From Xenorhabdus stockiae (lineage in GTDB: Bacteria > Pseudomonadota > Gammaproteobacteria > Enterobacterales > Enterobacteriaceae), in assembly GCF_002632825.1 (NCBI RefSeq), contig NZ_NJAJ01000011.1:62001-126000 (forward strand): 64,000 nt of DNA, given 5' to 3'. Below are positions 1 to 8,919 of this stretch, in pieces. The number at the start of each line of letters is the position of its first letter. Positions within the stretch are counted from its first letter, which is position 1. Under the pieces are notes generated by a model that made no database searches, was not told the DNA's origin, and saw only the letters and a list, made by a program, of their open reading frames with translations. Both the position numbers and the translations under genes were made by a program.

Positions 1-364
1 TGATGGCAAAGCCACGACGCCATAATTTAACCTGATCATCACCATACTTAGCCGCTGTTTCTGCTTTATCCAGACCTTGTAGGGCACCATAATGGCGTTC
101 ATTCAGTTTCCAGCTTTTTTCAACTGGTAGCCATTGTTGATCGACCTGATCCAGAATATTCCACAAAGTATGAATGGCGCGTTTTAAAACAGATGTATAG
201 GCGAAATCAAAAGCAAAACCTTCCTGTTTCAGCAATTGACCAGCCTGTTGCGCTTCATTGCGGCCTTTATCAGACAGTTCAACATCAGTCCACCCCGTAA
301 AACGGTTCTCTTTGTTCCACTCGCTCTCACCATGTCTTACAAGAACCAGCTTAGTTACAGCCAT
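1..364 (-). CDS. gpmA: 2,3-bisphosphoglycerate-dependent phosphoglycerate mutase, N-terminal part
   Basis: Only the first 121 codons are in the window; the rest lies beyond the left edge. The enzyme interconverts 3- and 2-phosphoglycerate in glycolysis in the cytoplasm, using 2,3-bisphosphoglycerate as cofactor. The start [17 protein letters not shown] contains the RHGE motif with the histidine that is phosphorylated. Further on, [11 protein letters not shown] and the ERHYGALQG segment are typical of the cofactor-dependent family and nearly identical to E. coli GpmA. The ATG is preceded by TAGGAG at good spacing. The 185-bp gap upstream should hold its promoter and contains a hairpin next to the neighbouring gene. 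Confidence 0.95.
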   Translation of the reverse strand, partial: MAVTKLVLVRHGESEWNKENRFTGWTDVELSDKGRNEAQQAGQLLKQEGFAFDFAYTSVLKRAIHTLWNILDQVDQQWLPVEKSWKLNERHYGALQGLDKAETAAKYGDDQVKLWRRGFAI

Positions 365-488
365 AGCTTAAACTCCTATCATTACTTTTTAATACAAAAT
401 GAAATGCTCGCTGCGGGCATTATATGGCGCGATAGACTGAAACAGCAAACAATAGTCGATGAACTTCTGTCTTAAATCATATATGGAA

Positions 489-536
489 GGAGTTGCAGCC
501 TGACTGGCTGCAACTTGAAATCCATTGTGTATAGAT
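489..536. repeat. hairpin with ERIC-like end (remnant)
   Basis: A 10-bp perfect inverted repeat (AGTTGCAGCC at 491-500 and GGCTGCAACT at 506-515) runs into the sequence TTGAAATCCATTGTGTATAG, which is the usual terminal part of the ERIC copies in this window. I read it as a heavily deleted ERIC element. It lies just past the end of the CPBP protease gene and could act as a weak terminator, but no T-run follows it. Confidence 0.4.
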
Positions 537-549
537 AAGATAGCGGAAA

Positions 550-1380
550 TTAGCTGATGATCGTTTTAATCGGATATGTGTAAAACAGCAGGTGTAATAC
601 ATTAAGGGTAAAATGGAATCCGACAGCTACCCATAAACGGCCACTCCACATCCACGCTATACCATAAATCAGGCCTGCCAGTGTTGCGAAAGCCATCAAT
701 AGTCCACCGCCTGCGAAGTGGGCGGCACCAAATAGTAAAGAAGTAATGATCAGCGCAAAATAGGGATTCATCCACTGACTGAGCTTTTGTTGAATATAGC
801 CACGGAATAAGGCTTCTTCTGCTAGTGATACAAATAAAATATTGGCAACAACGAAGGCAGGAAACCAACTTGGTAGGTGGAGTTCAACTGCCAACCCGTC
901 AAGCGATGTAGCAAGCCCTAATAATGCTGGTATCGCTGCGATTAACAATGCCCAGCCGTGAGCAGGAGCTTTAACTACTGGATTACAGCGGAATAGGCTT
1001 GGCATACAGCACAATAAAAGAAAAGGAACCAGTGCCTTGTCAAAATTGAAGTACATAGAAAAAGGTGCACTGAGTGGCCCAACCTGTACTTTGTCCAGAT
1101 ATTTCAGGTTATGAAAACCGGGAATAAAATGTATAAATAACAAAATACTAACGATAACCAACATGGCTTCGGTAATGCTTTTACCGATAAAATGCCTTTT
1201 GGTATTGAAATAGACATGCGCCACACCCAATACACTTATCATTAATAATGAGATGATCGCGGGGTAGGCCAGTATGTGAGTGCTGATCCCAACAGCGATA
1301 GCTAAGAATGCAATGAAAAATGCGATTTTTTGGCGAATATCTAACAGTGCCAGCGAAGCGGCAAGTAAAGTCCAGCCCAT
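550..1380 (-). CDS. CPBP family intramembrane metalloprotease
   Basis: A 276-residue polytopic membrane protein of the CPBP (Abi, Rce1-like) family. The three family motifs are present in order: EEALFR at residues 188-193 (EExxxR), FGAAH at 217-221 (FxxxH) and HFTLN at 256-260 (HxxxN). These supply the glutamates and histidines expected to bind zinc inside the membrane. The N-terminal half is a run of hydrophobic helices without recognisable motifs. In bacteria such proteins often modify or degrade membrane peptides, some conferring bacteriocin immunity, but the substrate here cannot be told. It stands alone between gpmA and modF; the ATG at 1380 has no strong ribosome binding site. Confidence 0.75.
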   Translation of the reverse strand: MGWTLLAASLALLDIRQKIAFFIAFLAIAVGISTHILAYPAIISLLMISVLGVAHVYFNTKRHFIGKSITEAMLVIVSILLFIHFIPGFHNLKYLDKVQVGPLSAPFSMYFNFDKALVPFLLLCCMPSLFRCNPVVKAPAHGWALLIAAIPALLGLATSLDGLAVELHLPSWFPAFVVANILFVSLAEEALFRGYIQQKLSQWMNPYFALIITSLLFGAAHFAGGGLLMAFATLAGLIYGIAWMWSGRLWVAVGFHFTLNVLHLLFYTYPIKTIIS

Positions 1381-1560
1381 ACAATTCTCGGTTCTTTTTG
1401 AAAAAAATAGGTAAACGATCTAAAAAATAGGGCGGGATTTTATAGCAATAGACAAAAAATTCAAAAAAATAATAAGGACTATCAAAAAAATATTTATAGA
1501 ACACGTTACACATTTATCCCTCTTCAGTATCAGTTGAGAGAGGAATTAATATTTTATGGG

Positions 1561-1597
1561 TTTCAGGCCGGCCTCCGGTCAGAGACGGCCTGAAAAA
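1561..1597. terminator. hairpin after modF
   Basis: TTTCAGGCCG and CGGCCTGAAA form a 10-bp perfect stem just past the end of modF. A clear T-run is missing on the modF strand, so this may be a terminator or only a stabilising hairpin. Confidence 0.4.
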
Positions 1598-1614
1598 TGA
1601 AGAATATTAGAAAA

Positions 1615-3099
1615 TCACAAAAGAGGGCTAAAAGTCAGCTCGGTTTCATAACGATAAATATCGCCATCAGGAATAAATTTCAGCCGATGAGTGATGCATT
1701 CTGGCGCATCTTCCTGATGGTGGGAGACAAACAGAAGTTGCGTATCGCCATTTTTAATCATGATATCAATGAAACGCAGGACTAACTGCCGGTTGAGTGA
1801 ATCAAGCCCTTGCAATGGCTCATCAAGAATTAACAAAGCCGGATGTTTCACTAAGGCACGGGCAATTAATACAAGGCGTTGCTGACCCCATGACAGACTA
1901 TGAAACGGACTGTTTGCAGTTGCATCGGATAAACCCAATAATGCCAGCCACTCATTTGCCAATTGTCGTTGACGATCTGAAACAGCCTGATAAAGCCCGA
2001 TGGAGTCGAAGAAACCGGAGAGAATAACATTACGGACGCTGGTACTGACACGATATTCAAGGTGAATACTATTACTGACATAGCCAATGTGGCGTTTAAT
2101 ATCCCAGATAGTTTCTCCACTGCCTCGCTGGCGGCCAAATAGAACTAGCTGATTACTGTAACCCTGAGGATGATCGCCGGTAATCAGGCTGAGAAGAGTG
2201 GATTTTCCTGCTCCATTCTCGCCAATAATCTGCCAGTTTTCACTGGGATTAACCTGCCAGCTTAGGCCATGTAATATCGGTTTATCATTGTATTGAACAA
2301 CAACATCCTGCATTGATACCAGCGGTTGATCTGAGAGAAGTTGCTCATCAATTCGGTACTCATCTGTTTCCGGCAGCCGAATATTTTTTAGTTTTTCACT
2401 GTGTGCTAATTGTGCAACCAGAGATTCAGCCAAAACGTGCTTTTTTTCTCCGGATAGCATCAGCTGACAATCGGCGAGTACACCAATTCTCTCGACAAAA
2501 TCAGGGATCTGGTTAAACCTGTTTAACAGGAAAATCAGTGTGATACCTTTTTCGGCCAGTGTTGATAATAGCTGAGATAACTGAGTGCGGGCATAAGCAT
2601 CCAATCCGTCAAAAGGTTCATCAAGGATAAGAAGGTCTGGATCCGCCATTAATGCCTGACAAAGCAACACCTTCCGCACTTCACCGGTAGAAAGATACTT
2701 GAAACGGCGTGAGAGTAGATCTTTAATGCCGAAATATGCGGATAGCTCAAGGCACAATTCATTATCTTTATGGTGAAGCTGAATGATTTCTGCGGCAGTG
2801 TGTCCAGTATCGTCCTCATCCTCACTGAGCAGGTCTGTATTGTTGCGTTGCCATTCTTTATCAACCAGTTGCTGAAGTTGCTCGAAAGAGAGGCGTACAG
2901 GAGTATGGAACGAGCAATGTATTTCACCCGTCAGTTGGGTTAATTCATTCGATAAAACACAGGCCAGAGAAGACTTCCCACTGCCATTCGAACCGACAAA
3001 TGCCCAGTTCTCTCCAGAGATGATTTTTAGTGACGGTATCTTCAGGATACGGGTGTCACTTAAACGGAAACTACCTTGCGATACTTGCAATTCAGACAT
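1615..3099 (-). CDS. modF: ModF, tandem ABC ATPase of the molybdate locus
   Basis: A 494-residue cytoplasmic protein with two ABC ATPase domains and no membrane segments, matching E. coli ModF in length and layout. The first Walker A (GSNGSGKSS) is near residues 36-44, with LDEPFDGLD as Walker B. The second (GENGAGKST) is near 293-301, with SWGQQRLVLIARAL and LDEPLQGLD. The first signature reads LSTGE instead of LSGG, as I recall for this family. ModF is linked to molybdate metabolism by its position after modE; its exact job is not established. AAGGAAGAAAA precedes the ATG. An ERIC element sits between modE and modF. Confidence 0.92.
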   Translation of the reverse strand: MSELQVSQGSFRLSDTRILKIPSLKIISGENWAFVGSNGSGKSSLACVLSNELTQLTGEIHCSFHTPVRLSFEQLQQLVDKEWQRNNTDLLSEDEDDTGHTAAEIIQLHHKDNELCLELSAYFGIKDLLSRRFKYLSTGEVRKVLLCQALMADPDLLILDEPFDGLDAYARTQLSQLLSTLAEKGITLIFLLNRFNQIPDFVERIGVLADCQLMLSGEKKHVLAESLVAQLAHSEKLKNIRLPETDEYRIDEQLLSDQPLVSMQDVVVQYNDKPILHGLSWQVNPSENWQIIGENGAGKSTLLSLITGDHPQGYSNQLVLFGRQRGSGETIWDIKRHIGYVSNSIHLEYRVSTSVRNVILSGFFDSIGLYQAVSDRQRQLANEWLALLGLSDATANSPFHSLSWGQQRLVLIARALVKHPALLILDEPLQGLDSLNRQLVLRFIDIMIKNGDTQLLFVSHHQEDAPECITHRLKFIPDGDIYRYETELTFSPLL

Positions 3100-3234
3100 T
3101 TTTCTTCCTTATTTAAGCAACATCAACTAAAGGATCACAGAAATAAGCGGAATACTGTTCAATGTCAATGAGTAGTCGTCTGTTATTCGTTATGGATTTA
3201 TATTTCGGGATGGGGGAATATTAATTGTTAGGGG

Positions 3235-3268
3235 GAATATTCGGATGCCCCTGACGGGGGCGAATATA
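3235..3268 (-). terminator. GC-rich hairpin between modE and modF
   Basis: GAATATTCG...CGAATATAC arms enclose GCCCC and GGGGC arms around a short loop. The hairpin directly adjoins the ERIC element downstream of modE and could reduce transcription into modF. There is no T-run, so termination is uncertain. Confidence 0.35.
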
Positions 3269-3396
3269 CCCGTCGTCTTTCAAATTGCCTCTTTGTTGGC
3301 TGCACTCGTTCACCCCAGTTGCCGCATAGTTATTTATGCTCAGGGGACTTACTCCTTTGCCGCCGCGATGCAACTCGAAATCCATAGGGTATATAT
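3265..3396. repeat. ERIC element, full length (about 132 bp)
   Basis: Ends are TATACCCGTCGTCTTTCAA and TCGAAATCCATAGGGTATA, with the central TTCACCCCAG...CTCAGGGGACT core. It ends one base before the modE stop codon and lies between modE and modF, so it should be transcribed as part of any modEF message. Confidence 0.88.
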
Positions 3397-4233
3397 CTAA
3401 TTTAATGCTGTAATAATCACTTTATCAGCACCAAAAAGAGCGGTGACAATATCATTTAGTTGAAGATCTAAATTTTCTATTTCTTGATTGGATAATGTGG
3501 CGCAGAGAGATTCGCCACTATTCAGACTCACGATAATTTCGCTGCACTGTGCTCCTGCCTCAATCTGGCTGACTTGGCCGGATAACTGATTTTCAAAAAC
3601 GGGGGTGTTTTCGAAAGAGTTAATGTCTCCGGAAAAAGTCGTGTTGCAGAAAACGGTAGCTCCTTTGTGTAAGGTAATCCACGGAGCTTTAATAAGTGCG
3701 ATCACCTCTTTTCCTTTTATCAGGCCTAAGCGTTCAGCACTTTGTTCTGTTACAGAAGCGCGGATAGATGTTTTGCCATCAGCCAGCAGGATACCAATAT
3801 TTTGCTGAATATTTCCATTATCCCGCTCAACGACTGTACCGAAAAATTGATTTCTGGCGCTGGATTGTAAAGAAAACCGCGAAATGGCTGCCAGCAGACT
3901 ATCCAGAGGCAGTGAATCCTGTTTGAGAGCATCGAATGCTTTTTGCTGAATTTGTTCCAGCAGGCCGTAAAGCTGTATCAGGCGTTCGCCATAAGGAGTC
4001 AGTTGAGCGCCACCACCGCCTTTGCCACCGGTTGCTCGTTCAACCAATAGCTCATCTGCCAGATGGTTCATCTCATTAATAGCATCCCAGGCACTTTTAT
4101 AACTGATACCGGCCTGTCTGGCTCCCTGACTGATAGAACCCGTAATTTTTATCTGCTTCAGCAATTCAATTCGCCGGGGATCGGCAAAAACCCGATGCTG
4201 CAATTTAAGAGTTAATAATATTTCGGCTTGCAT
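3397..4233 (-). CDS. modE: ModE, molybdate-responsive transcriptional regulator
   Basis: A 278-residue DNA-binding protein. It represses modABC when molybdate is bound and, in E. coli, activates molybdenum-cofactor and molybdoenzyme genes. Residues 1-110 form the LysR-like winged helix-turn-helix (GSISQGARQAGISYKSAWDA) with the glycine-rich turn RATGGKGGGGA. Two TOBE/Mop molybdate-binding domains follow, the first with the SSARNQFFG motif near residue 125. It is about 16 residues longer than E. coli ModE, mainly in the C-terminal half. The target operator is visible ahead of modA at 6252-6275. It is divergent from acrZ, as in E. coli. Confidence 0.95.
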   Translation of the reverse strand: MQAEILLTLKLQHRVFADPRRIELLKQIKITGSISQGARQAGISYKSAWDAINEMNHLADELLVERATGGKGGGGAQLTPYGERLIQLYGLLEQIQQKAFDALKQDSLPLDSLLAAISRFSLQSSARNQFFGTVVERDNGNIQQNIGILLADGKTSIRASVTEQSAERLGLIKGKEVIALIKAPWITLHKGATVFCNTTFSGDINSFENTPVFENQLSGQVSQIEAGAQCSEIIVSLNSGESLCATLSNQEIENLDLQLNDIVTALFGADKVIITALN

Positions 4234-4462
4234 AGTGATTCATTTCAGGTAACTATTTGAAAGTTTCTACAGAATAACCGTAAGAATCGCACGTTTCGTC
4301 GGTTACTGTTACCTTTTTATTGTCTAGAATAGCGTAATTGTTGTCTGTGCAGTAAAGCTTTTTGTTTCATTACCGGGCGTTCATTGCCGGATGAGTGTGA
4401 AGCTGAATCAGGCACAGCTTATTGTTCGATTCGATGATAGTCATTCATGATATGAGGTATAC

Positions 4463-4603
4463 ATGTTTGAACTGATTAAAAGTATAGCGTTTGAACTGGT
4501 CATGGTTCCTGTTGTCATGGCAGCCATTCTTGGGCTGATTTATGGGTTGGGTGAATTGTTTAACCTTATCTCTAAAAGTGAAACACAAAGTATTGAGCGC
4601 TAA
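4463..4603 (+). CDS. acrZ: AcrZ, small AcrAB-TolC accessory membrane protein
   Basis: A 46-residue inner-membrane peptide starting [20 protein letters not shown] and ending in a short polar tail. The core [17 protein letters not shown] is almost identical to E. coli AcrZ (formerly YbhT, 49 residues), which binds the AcrB multidrug pump in the membrane and alters export of some substrates. It has one hydrophobic helix and no signal peptide. GATATGAGGTATAC supplies a ribosome binding site (GAGG) ahead of the ATG. It is divergent from modE as in E. coli, and is followed by a strong hairpin terminator at 4682-4712. Confidence 0.93.
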   Translation: MFELIKSIAFELVMVPVVMAAILGLIYGLGELFNLISKSETQSIER

Positions 4604-4679
4604 TTTTGGTTGAATTTGATCGCCAGCGCCTCTGCGATTTTTTTTCCTAAAGAAGTCATATACTGAGAGCAGATTGTTG

Positions 4680-4714
4680 AAAAACCCTGTTATTTCAAAC
4701 AGGGTTTATTTTTT
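4680..4714. terminator. bidirectional rho-independent terminator
   Basis: AAACCCTGT and ACAGGGTTT form a 9-bp stem, followed on the + strand by ATTTTTTATT and on the - strand by TTTTTC. It lies between convergent acrZ and the MFS gene and can serve both. Confidence 0.85.
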
Positions 4715-4715
4715 A

Positions 4716-5939
4716 TTACGGCATAAGTTCTGTCTGGCGAGTCTCTTTCCCCAGCCAAATCACAGCGCCTACAGCCACCAGAATTGAAAAGCCGAACAGG
4801 GAAAAAATCAGGGAGATCGATGAATTCATCGCTACCAGATAACCGACCATCAAAGGGCCAATGATACCGCCTATTCTCCCAATTGATGCCGCCATGCCAG
4901 CACCGGTTGCGCGAATTGCTGTCGGATATTGTTCTGGCGTATAGGCGTAGATTGCTCCCCAGGCACCAAGATTGAAAAATGACAGCAGAATGCCAAAGAT
5001 AAGAAGCTGGGTAATACTATCAGCTGTACCGAAGAAATAGGCACTGACAGCAGTTCCCATTAGATAGCTCGCCAGAACGAATTTACGTCCGTAGCGTTCA
5101 ATCATCCATGCGGCAGTAAAGTAACCGGGAAGCTGAGCTAGTGTCATGATTAGCACATATTGGAAACTTTTTATCAGGCTAAACCCCTTCAGCATCATGA
5201 CGCTTGGCAGCCACAAAAACATACCATAATAGGAAAATACTACGCAGAACCACAAAACCCACAGCATGACAGTTGCTCGACGATAATCGGCCGACCATAC
5301 TTCTCGTATATTATGCATAATTGAATTGAGGGGTTTCTGGGCGCACATTTGTGTATAGCGTGGCGAATCGGGTAAATGCAAACGAAGGTAGATAGCGTAA
5401 AAAGCCGGTAGAGCACTCAGCAACATGGCAACCCGCCACCCATAACTTGGAATAACAAAATAAGCAATCAATGCCGCGGCAAGCCAGCCGAAGGCCCAGA
5501 AGCTTTCCAGTATCACAACCAGACGCCCACGCTCATGGGGTTCTACGCTTTCGGACACCAGCGTTGACGCGACAGGAAGTTCTCCGCCTAAACCCATACC
5601 GATAATAAAACGCAGAACCAATAGTGCTGCTAATGTGGTGACCAATGCCGTTAAGCCACTGCCTACACTAAACAGCAGTAGTGTGACAATAAAGGCTGAT
5701 TTTCGTCCGGTTTTATCAGCCATCACGCCAAAGACAAAAGCACCGACGGCCATGCCTATCGAATTAATACTACCTATCCAGCCTAACTGTTCTGAGCTTA
5801 GTCCCCAATCTTGTTTCAGGGCGGCCAGTAAGAAGGATAAGAGACCGACATCCAGAGCATCAAACATCCAGCCCAAGCCAGCTATTGTCAGCAACCGTTT
5901 TTTGGTGATGTCTTTTTGTAATGGGGTGGTGTGTAACAA
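4716..5939 (-). CDS. MFS transporter, sugar-porter/NiaP-like
   Basis: A 407-residue inner-membrane transporter with 12 predicted helices. Family signatures are GVMADKTGRKSAF between helices 2 and 3, RFIIGMGLGGELPVAST in helix 4 with the acidic residue common in the organic-anion and sugar-porter groups, LPDSPRY after helix 6, and ERYGRK in the second half. The pattern resembles the NiaP niacin transporters and the aromatic-acid symporters, but substrate cannot be fixed from sequence alone. The ATG at 5939 gives MLHTTPLQKDITKKR. It lies between acrZ and modA, where E. coli has no such gene, so it is probably a lineage-specific insertion. Confidence 0.7.
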   Translation of the reverse strand: MLHTTPLQKDITKKRLLTIAGLGWMFDALDVGLLSFLLAALKQDWGLSSEQLGWIGSINSIGMAVGAFVFGVMADKTGRKSAFIVTLLLFSVGSGLTALVTTLAALLVLRFIIGMGLGGELPVASTLVSESVEPHERGRLVVILESFWAFGWLAAALIAYFVIPSYGWRVAMLLSALPAFYAIYLRLHLPDSPRYTQMCAQKPLNSIMHNIREVWSADYRRATVMLWVLWFCVVFSYYGMFLWLPSVMMLKGFSLIKSFQYVLIMTLAQLPGYFTAAWMIERYGRKFVLASYLMGTAVSAYFFGTADSITQLLIFGILLSFFNLGAWGAIYAYTPEQYPTAIRATGAGMAASIGRIGGIIGPLMVGYLVAMNSSISLIFSLFGFSILVAVGAVIWLGKETRQTELMP

Positions 5940-6045
5940 AAGTTAGCCCTCATTTATGTAAAATATCGAATGTTTTTCGCTTTAAAAATGCACTCTGTTC
6001 CGGCACATATCAGCAGTTATATTCAATGAATTTTGTGTTGTATTG

Positions 6046-6085
6046 TGGCCAACAAAGAGGCAACTTGAAAGATGAAAAATATATA
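6046..6085. repeat. partial ERIC end
   Basis: GGCCAACAAAGAGGCAACTTGAAAGATG is the outer arm found in the full ERIC copies here (compare 9899-9930). The rest of the element is missing. It lies in the leader region between the MFS gene and modA. Confidence 0.6.
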
Positions 6086-6251
6086 ATACAACGAGATATA
6101 GCACTGTATATAACTTCTTTTCTCCACATTACTATATTGACAATATTGAAGATTATTTGTGTTTTCTGAGTAATCTTTACATCAACTTAATACAAAAGCT
6201 AAAACTAGCTCACAACTTGCCGATTAATCTCAGAATAGTATTTTCATTTAA

Positions 6252-6275
6252 CGTTGTATCTTGTTATATACAGCG
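6252..6275. promoter_or_regulatory. ModE operator of modABC
   Basis: CGTTGTAT, an 8-base spacer, and ATACAGCG form an inverted repeat (half-sites CGTTGTAT and CGCTGTAT). This matches the layout of the E. coli modA operator as I remember it, CGTTATAT...ACATAACG, with 1-2 changes per half. It lies 32 bases before the modA ATG, the position expected for ModE-molybdate repression at the promoter. The modE gene is in the same window. The site was found by eye. Confidence 0.65.
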
Positions 6276-6307
6276 CACCGTTTTGGTTATCATAAGTGAA
6301 ATACAAC

Positions 6308-7090
6308 ATGAAAAAGCGCGTAATAAAGAATTTTTATCAGTTATTGGCCGGGGCTGTAGTGTCTTTTGCTCTTGTTAGCAACACTTGGGCAGCGGAAAAA
6401 GTGACTGTTTTTGCTGCTGCATCATTGACGAATGCACTTAACGATATTGCCGAACAGTATAAAAAAGATACTCAAGGTGAGGTTGTTGCTTCTTACGCAT
6501 CATCTTCAACACTGGCTCGACAAATAGAACAGGGAGCACCCGCAGATTTGTTTATTTCTGCTGACCAACAATGGATGGATTATATTTCGGGCAAAAAACT
6601 CATTATTGAAGATACTCGTCATACTTTGTTGGGGAATCAACTGGTTCTGATTGCGCCTAAAAAGAGTAAGCTGAATAAAATCGATATCAATCAGGAAACA
6701 AAATGGAGTTCTTTACTGGCCGGAGGGCATCTGGCTGTTGGGGATCCTGACCATGTTCCTGTTGGTATTTATGCTAAAGAATCCCTGCAATATCTGGGAG
6801 CATGGGATTTAGTTAATCCATTGTTGGCCCGAACTAACAATGTGCGTAGTGGTATGGCTCTGGTCGAGCGTGAAGAAGTGCCACTGGGAATTGTTTATGG
6901 ATCTGATGCTGTTGCCAGCAAAAAAGTGAAAGTTGTTGGTGTATTCCCGCAAGAGAGTCATAAACCGGTGGAATATCCGATTGCAATTATTAAAGGTCAT
7001 GAAAATCAGGCAGTACAGGATTTTTATGATTATCTTAAAACCCCTGAAGCCGTAGAAATTTTCACACGTTACGGTTTTAATTCACTGTAG
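6308..7090 (+). CDS. modA: ModA, periplasmic molybdate-binding protein
   Basis: The 260-residue substrate-binding protein of the ModABC molybdate/tungstate importer. The N-terminus MKKRVIKNFYQLLAGAVVSF... ending SNTWAA is a clear Sec signal peptide, with cleavage expected near residue 28. The mature protein begins EKVTVFAAASLTNAL, where the serine of AAASL helps bind the oxyanion; ASSSTLARQIEQGAPADLFIS and the DPDHVPVGIYAK segment are family hallmarks. I chose ATG 6308 over the upstream GTG 6296 because it gives a normal signal peptide. It is the first gene of modABC and is followed after 11 bases by modB. Regulation is expected through the ModE site upstream. Confidence 0.95.
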   Translation: MKKRVIKNFYQLLAGAVVSFALVSNTWAAEKVTVFAAASLTNALNDIAEQYKKDTQGEVVASYASSSTLARQIEQGAPADLFISADQQWMDYISGKKLIIEDTRHTLLGNQLVLIAPKKSKLNKIDINQETKWSSLLAGGHLAVGDPDHVPVGIYAKESLQYLGAWDLVNPLLARTNNVRSGMALVEREEVPLGIVYGSDAVASKKVKVVGVFPQESHKPVEYPIAIIKGHENQAVQDFYDYLKTPEAVEIFTRYGFNSL

Positions 7091-7101
7091 GAACTGTTCT
7101 T

Positions 7102-7800
7102 TTGGAGATGTTAAGTGAATATGAATGGCAGGCAATTTTACTGAGTCTGAAAGTCTCAGGGATTGCAGTGCTGTTCAGTTTGCCATTAGGGATTTTGATG
7201 GCATGGGTTCTGGCACGTTGTCAGTTTTTCGGGAAATCCCTGCTGGATAGTGTTATCCATTTACCGCTGGTCTTACCCCCGGTTGTTGTTGGTTATCTGT
7301 TGCTAATGAGTATGGGGCGTCGCGGTATATTCGGGGAATTTCTCTATGACTGGTTCGGTGTTAGCTTTGCATTTAACTGGACAGGTGCTGCTCTGGCTTC
7401 GGCGGTTGTTTCCTTTCCGCTCATGGTCAGGGCAATCCGTCTGGCACTGGAAGCGATAGATCTTCGTCTGGAACAGGCGGCCCACACGTTAGGAGCCAGT
7501 TCACTTAAGGTCTTTTTCACGATTACTTTACCACTTTCATTGCCGGGTATTATTGTTGGCTCTGTGCTGGCATTTGCCCGTTCATTGGGTGAATTTGGCG
7601 CAACCATTACTTTTGTGTCAAATATTCCCGGTGAGACTCGTACCATTCCACTTGCCATGTATACATTAATTGAAATGCCAGGAGCAGAAACTGCCGCCGC
7701 ACGTTTGTGTGTGATCGCGGTAATTTTGGCTCTGGTGTCATTATTGCTGTCTGAGTGGCTGACCCGTTGGGGCAGAAAACGGCTGGGGGCAGCATGTTAG
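7102..7800 (+). CDS. modB: ModB, molybdate ABC transporter permease
   Basis: An inner-membrane permease of about 230 residues with five hydrophobic segments. It forms the channel of ModABC. The EAA loop is seen as [22 protein letters not shown] near residue 130, and [23 protein letters not shown] near 160 is almost identical to E. coli ModB. Two starts are possible: TTG 7102, which has TAGGAA at suitable distance, or ATG 7108, which matches the E. coli start better but has GGAG directly against it. It overlaps modC by seven bases, so the two are translationally coupled. Confidence 0.94.
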   Translation: MEMLSEYEWQAILLSLKVSGIAVLFSLPLGILMAWVLARCQFFGKSLLDSVIHLPLVLPPVVVGYLLLMSMGRRGIFGEFLYDWFGVSFAFNWTGAALASAVVSFPLMVRAIRLALEAIDLRLEQAAHTLGASSLKVFFTITLPLSLPGIIVGSVLAFARSLGEFGATITFVSNIPGETRTIPLAMYTLIEMPGAETAAARLCVIAVILALVSLLLSEWLTRWGRKRLGAAC

Positions 7801-8858
7801 AATTAAATTTCGAACAGCATCTGGGTGATCTGCATATGCAGATTGATACCACATTGCCAGCGGAAAGCATTACTGCCATCTTCGGGCTTTCCGGAGCAGG
7901 AAAAACTTCGTTAATCAATGCCATTGCCGGTCTGACCCGGCCACAAAAAGGCCGCATTATCTTAAACCAACGCATTCTGGTAGATACAGAGCACAAAATA
8001 TTTCTGCCACCGGAAAAACGTCGAATCGGTTATGTATTTCAGGATGCCCGGCTTTTCCCTCATTATCGGGTCAAAGGAAATTTGCAATATGGTATGTCGC
8101 CAGACATGCAGCCACATTTTGGCAAAATTGTGGAATTGCTTGGTATTGAGCATCTACTATCACGTTTCCCAATAACCTTATCTGGTGGAGAAAAACAGCG
8201 GGTTGCGATTGGGCGGGCATTATTGACGGCGCCTGAACTTTTGCTGATGGATGAACCTATGGCCTCACTGGATCTGCCCCGTAAACGTGAATTATTGCCG
8301 TATCTGGAAAAATTGTCTGAAGATATCAAAATTCCGATCCTGTATGTCAGTCACAATTTGGATGAAATTATCCATCTGGCTGATAACGTAGTTGTTATGG
8401 ATAAAGGAAAAATCAGGATGTCGGGCACACTGGAAGAAGTGTGGTCAAACAGCATCCTGCGACCGTGGCTGCAAAAGGATAACCTGAGCAGTATATTAAC
8501 TGTAACAGTGATGGAGCATCATCAGCGTTACCACATGACAGCAGTGGCGGTGGCTGATAAAGCTCTCTGGTTACCGGAAATTAATGTCACAGAGGGAACT
8601 GATTTGCGTATCCGCATTGATGCTTCCGATGTTTCTTTAGTATTAGAGCCACCAAAAGGCAGTAGTATTCGTAATACCTTACAGGTAAAAGTCATTGAAT
8701 TTTTCGAGGATGCTGGTCAGGTTGATGTCAAACTTGCTCTGGCTGACCGTTATCTGTGGGCAAGGATTACTCCGTGGGCACGGGAATCACTTAATCTGCG
8801 TGAAGGGCAATGGCTGTATGCGCAAATTAAAAGTATTGCGTTAAATCAGCACTTATAA
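7794..8858 (+). CDS. modC: ModC, molybdate ABC transporter ATPase
   Basis: The 354-residue ATPase of the molybdate importer. Walker A is GLSGAGKT (residues 31-38), the signature [16 protein letters not shown], and Walker [13 protein letters not shown], with the switch histidine in YVSHNLDEI. The C-terminal 100 residues form a TOBE/Mop domain that in other ModC proteins binds oxyanion and tunes activity. The ATG at 7794 overlaps the modB stop and corresponds to the E. coli start; upstream in-frame codons belong to modB. It is the last gene of the operon, followed by a strong hairpin at 8875-8907. Confidence 0.95.
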   Translation: MLELNFEQHLGDLHMQIDTTLPAESITAIFGLSGAGKTSLINAIAGLTRPQKGRIILNQRILVDTEHKIFLPPEKRRIGYVFQDARLFPHYRVKGNLQYGMSPDMQPHFGKIVELLGIEHLLSRFPITLSGGEKQRVAIGRALLTAPELLLMDEPMASLDLPRKRELLPYLEKLSEDIKIPILYVSHNLDEIIHLADNVVVMDKGKIRMSGTLEEVWSNSILRPWLQKDNLSSILTVTVMEHHQRYHMTAVAVADKALWLPEINVTEGTDLRIRIDASDVSLVLEPPKGSSIRNTLQVKVIEFFEDAGQVDVKLALADRYLWARITPWARESLNLREGQWLYAQIKSIALNQHL

Positions 8859-8874
8859 ACTGAATATAGTGGAA

Positions 8875-8907
8875 TGGAAGGAGCACGGGTGACTTATGCT
8901 CCTTCCA
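8875..8907. terminator. hairpin between convergent modC and ybhA
   Basis: TGGAAGGAGCA and TGCTCCTTCCA make an 11-bp perfect stem with an 11-base loop. There is no long T-run on either side, but the location between converging genes fits a bidirectional terminator. Confidence 0.6.
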
Positions 8908-8919
8908 GAGTGAAACAAA

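Noticed and set aside
1181-1513. 110-codon minus-strand frame with a CxxC-like stretch
   Set aside because: It overlaps the CPBP protease in another frame and lacks a ribosome binding site.
6092-6115. CGAGATATA-N6-TATATAACT as ModE operator
   Set aside because: Also roughly symmetrical, but it lies about 190 bases before modA and fits the known operator less well than 6252-6275. It may be a chance AT-rich palindrome.
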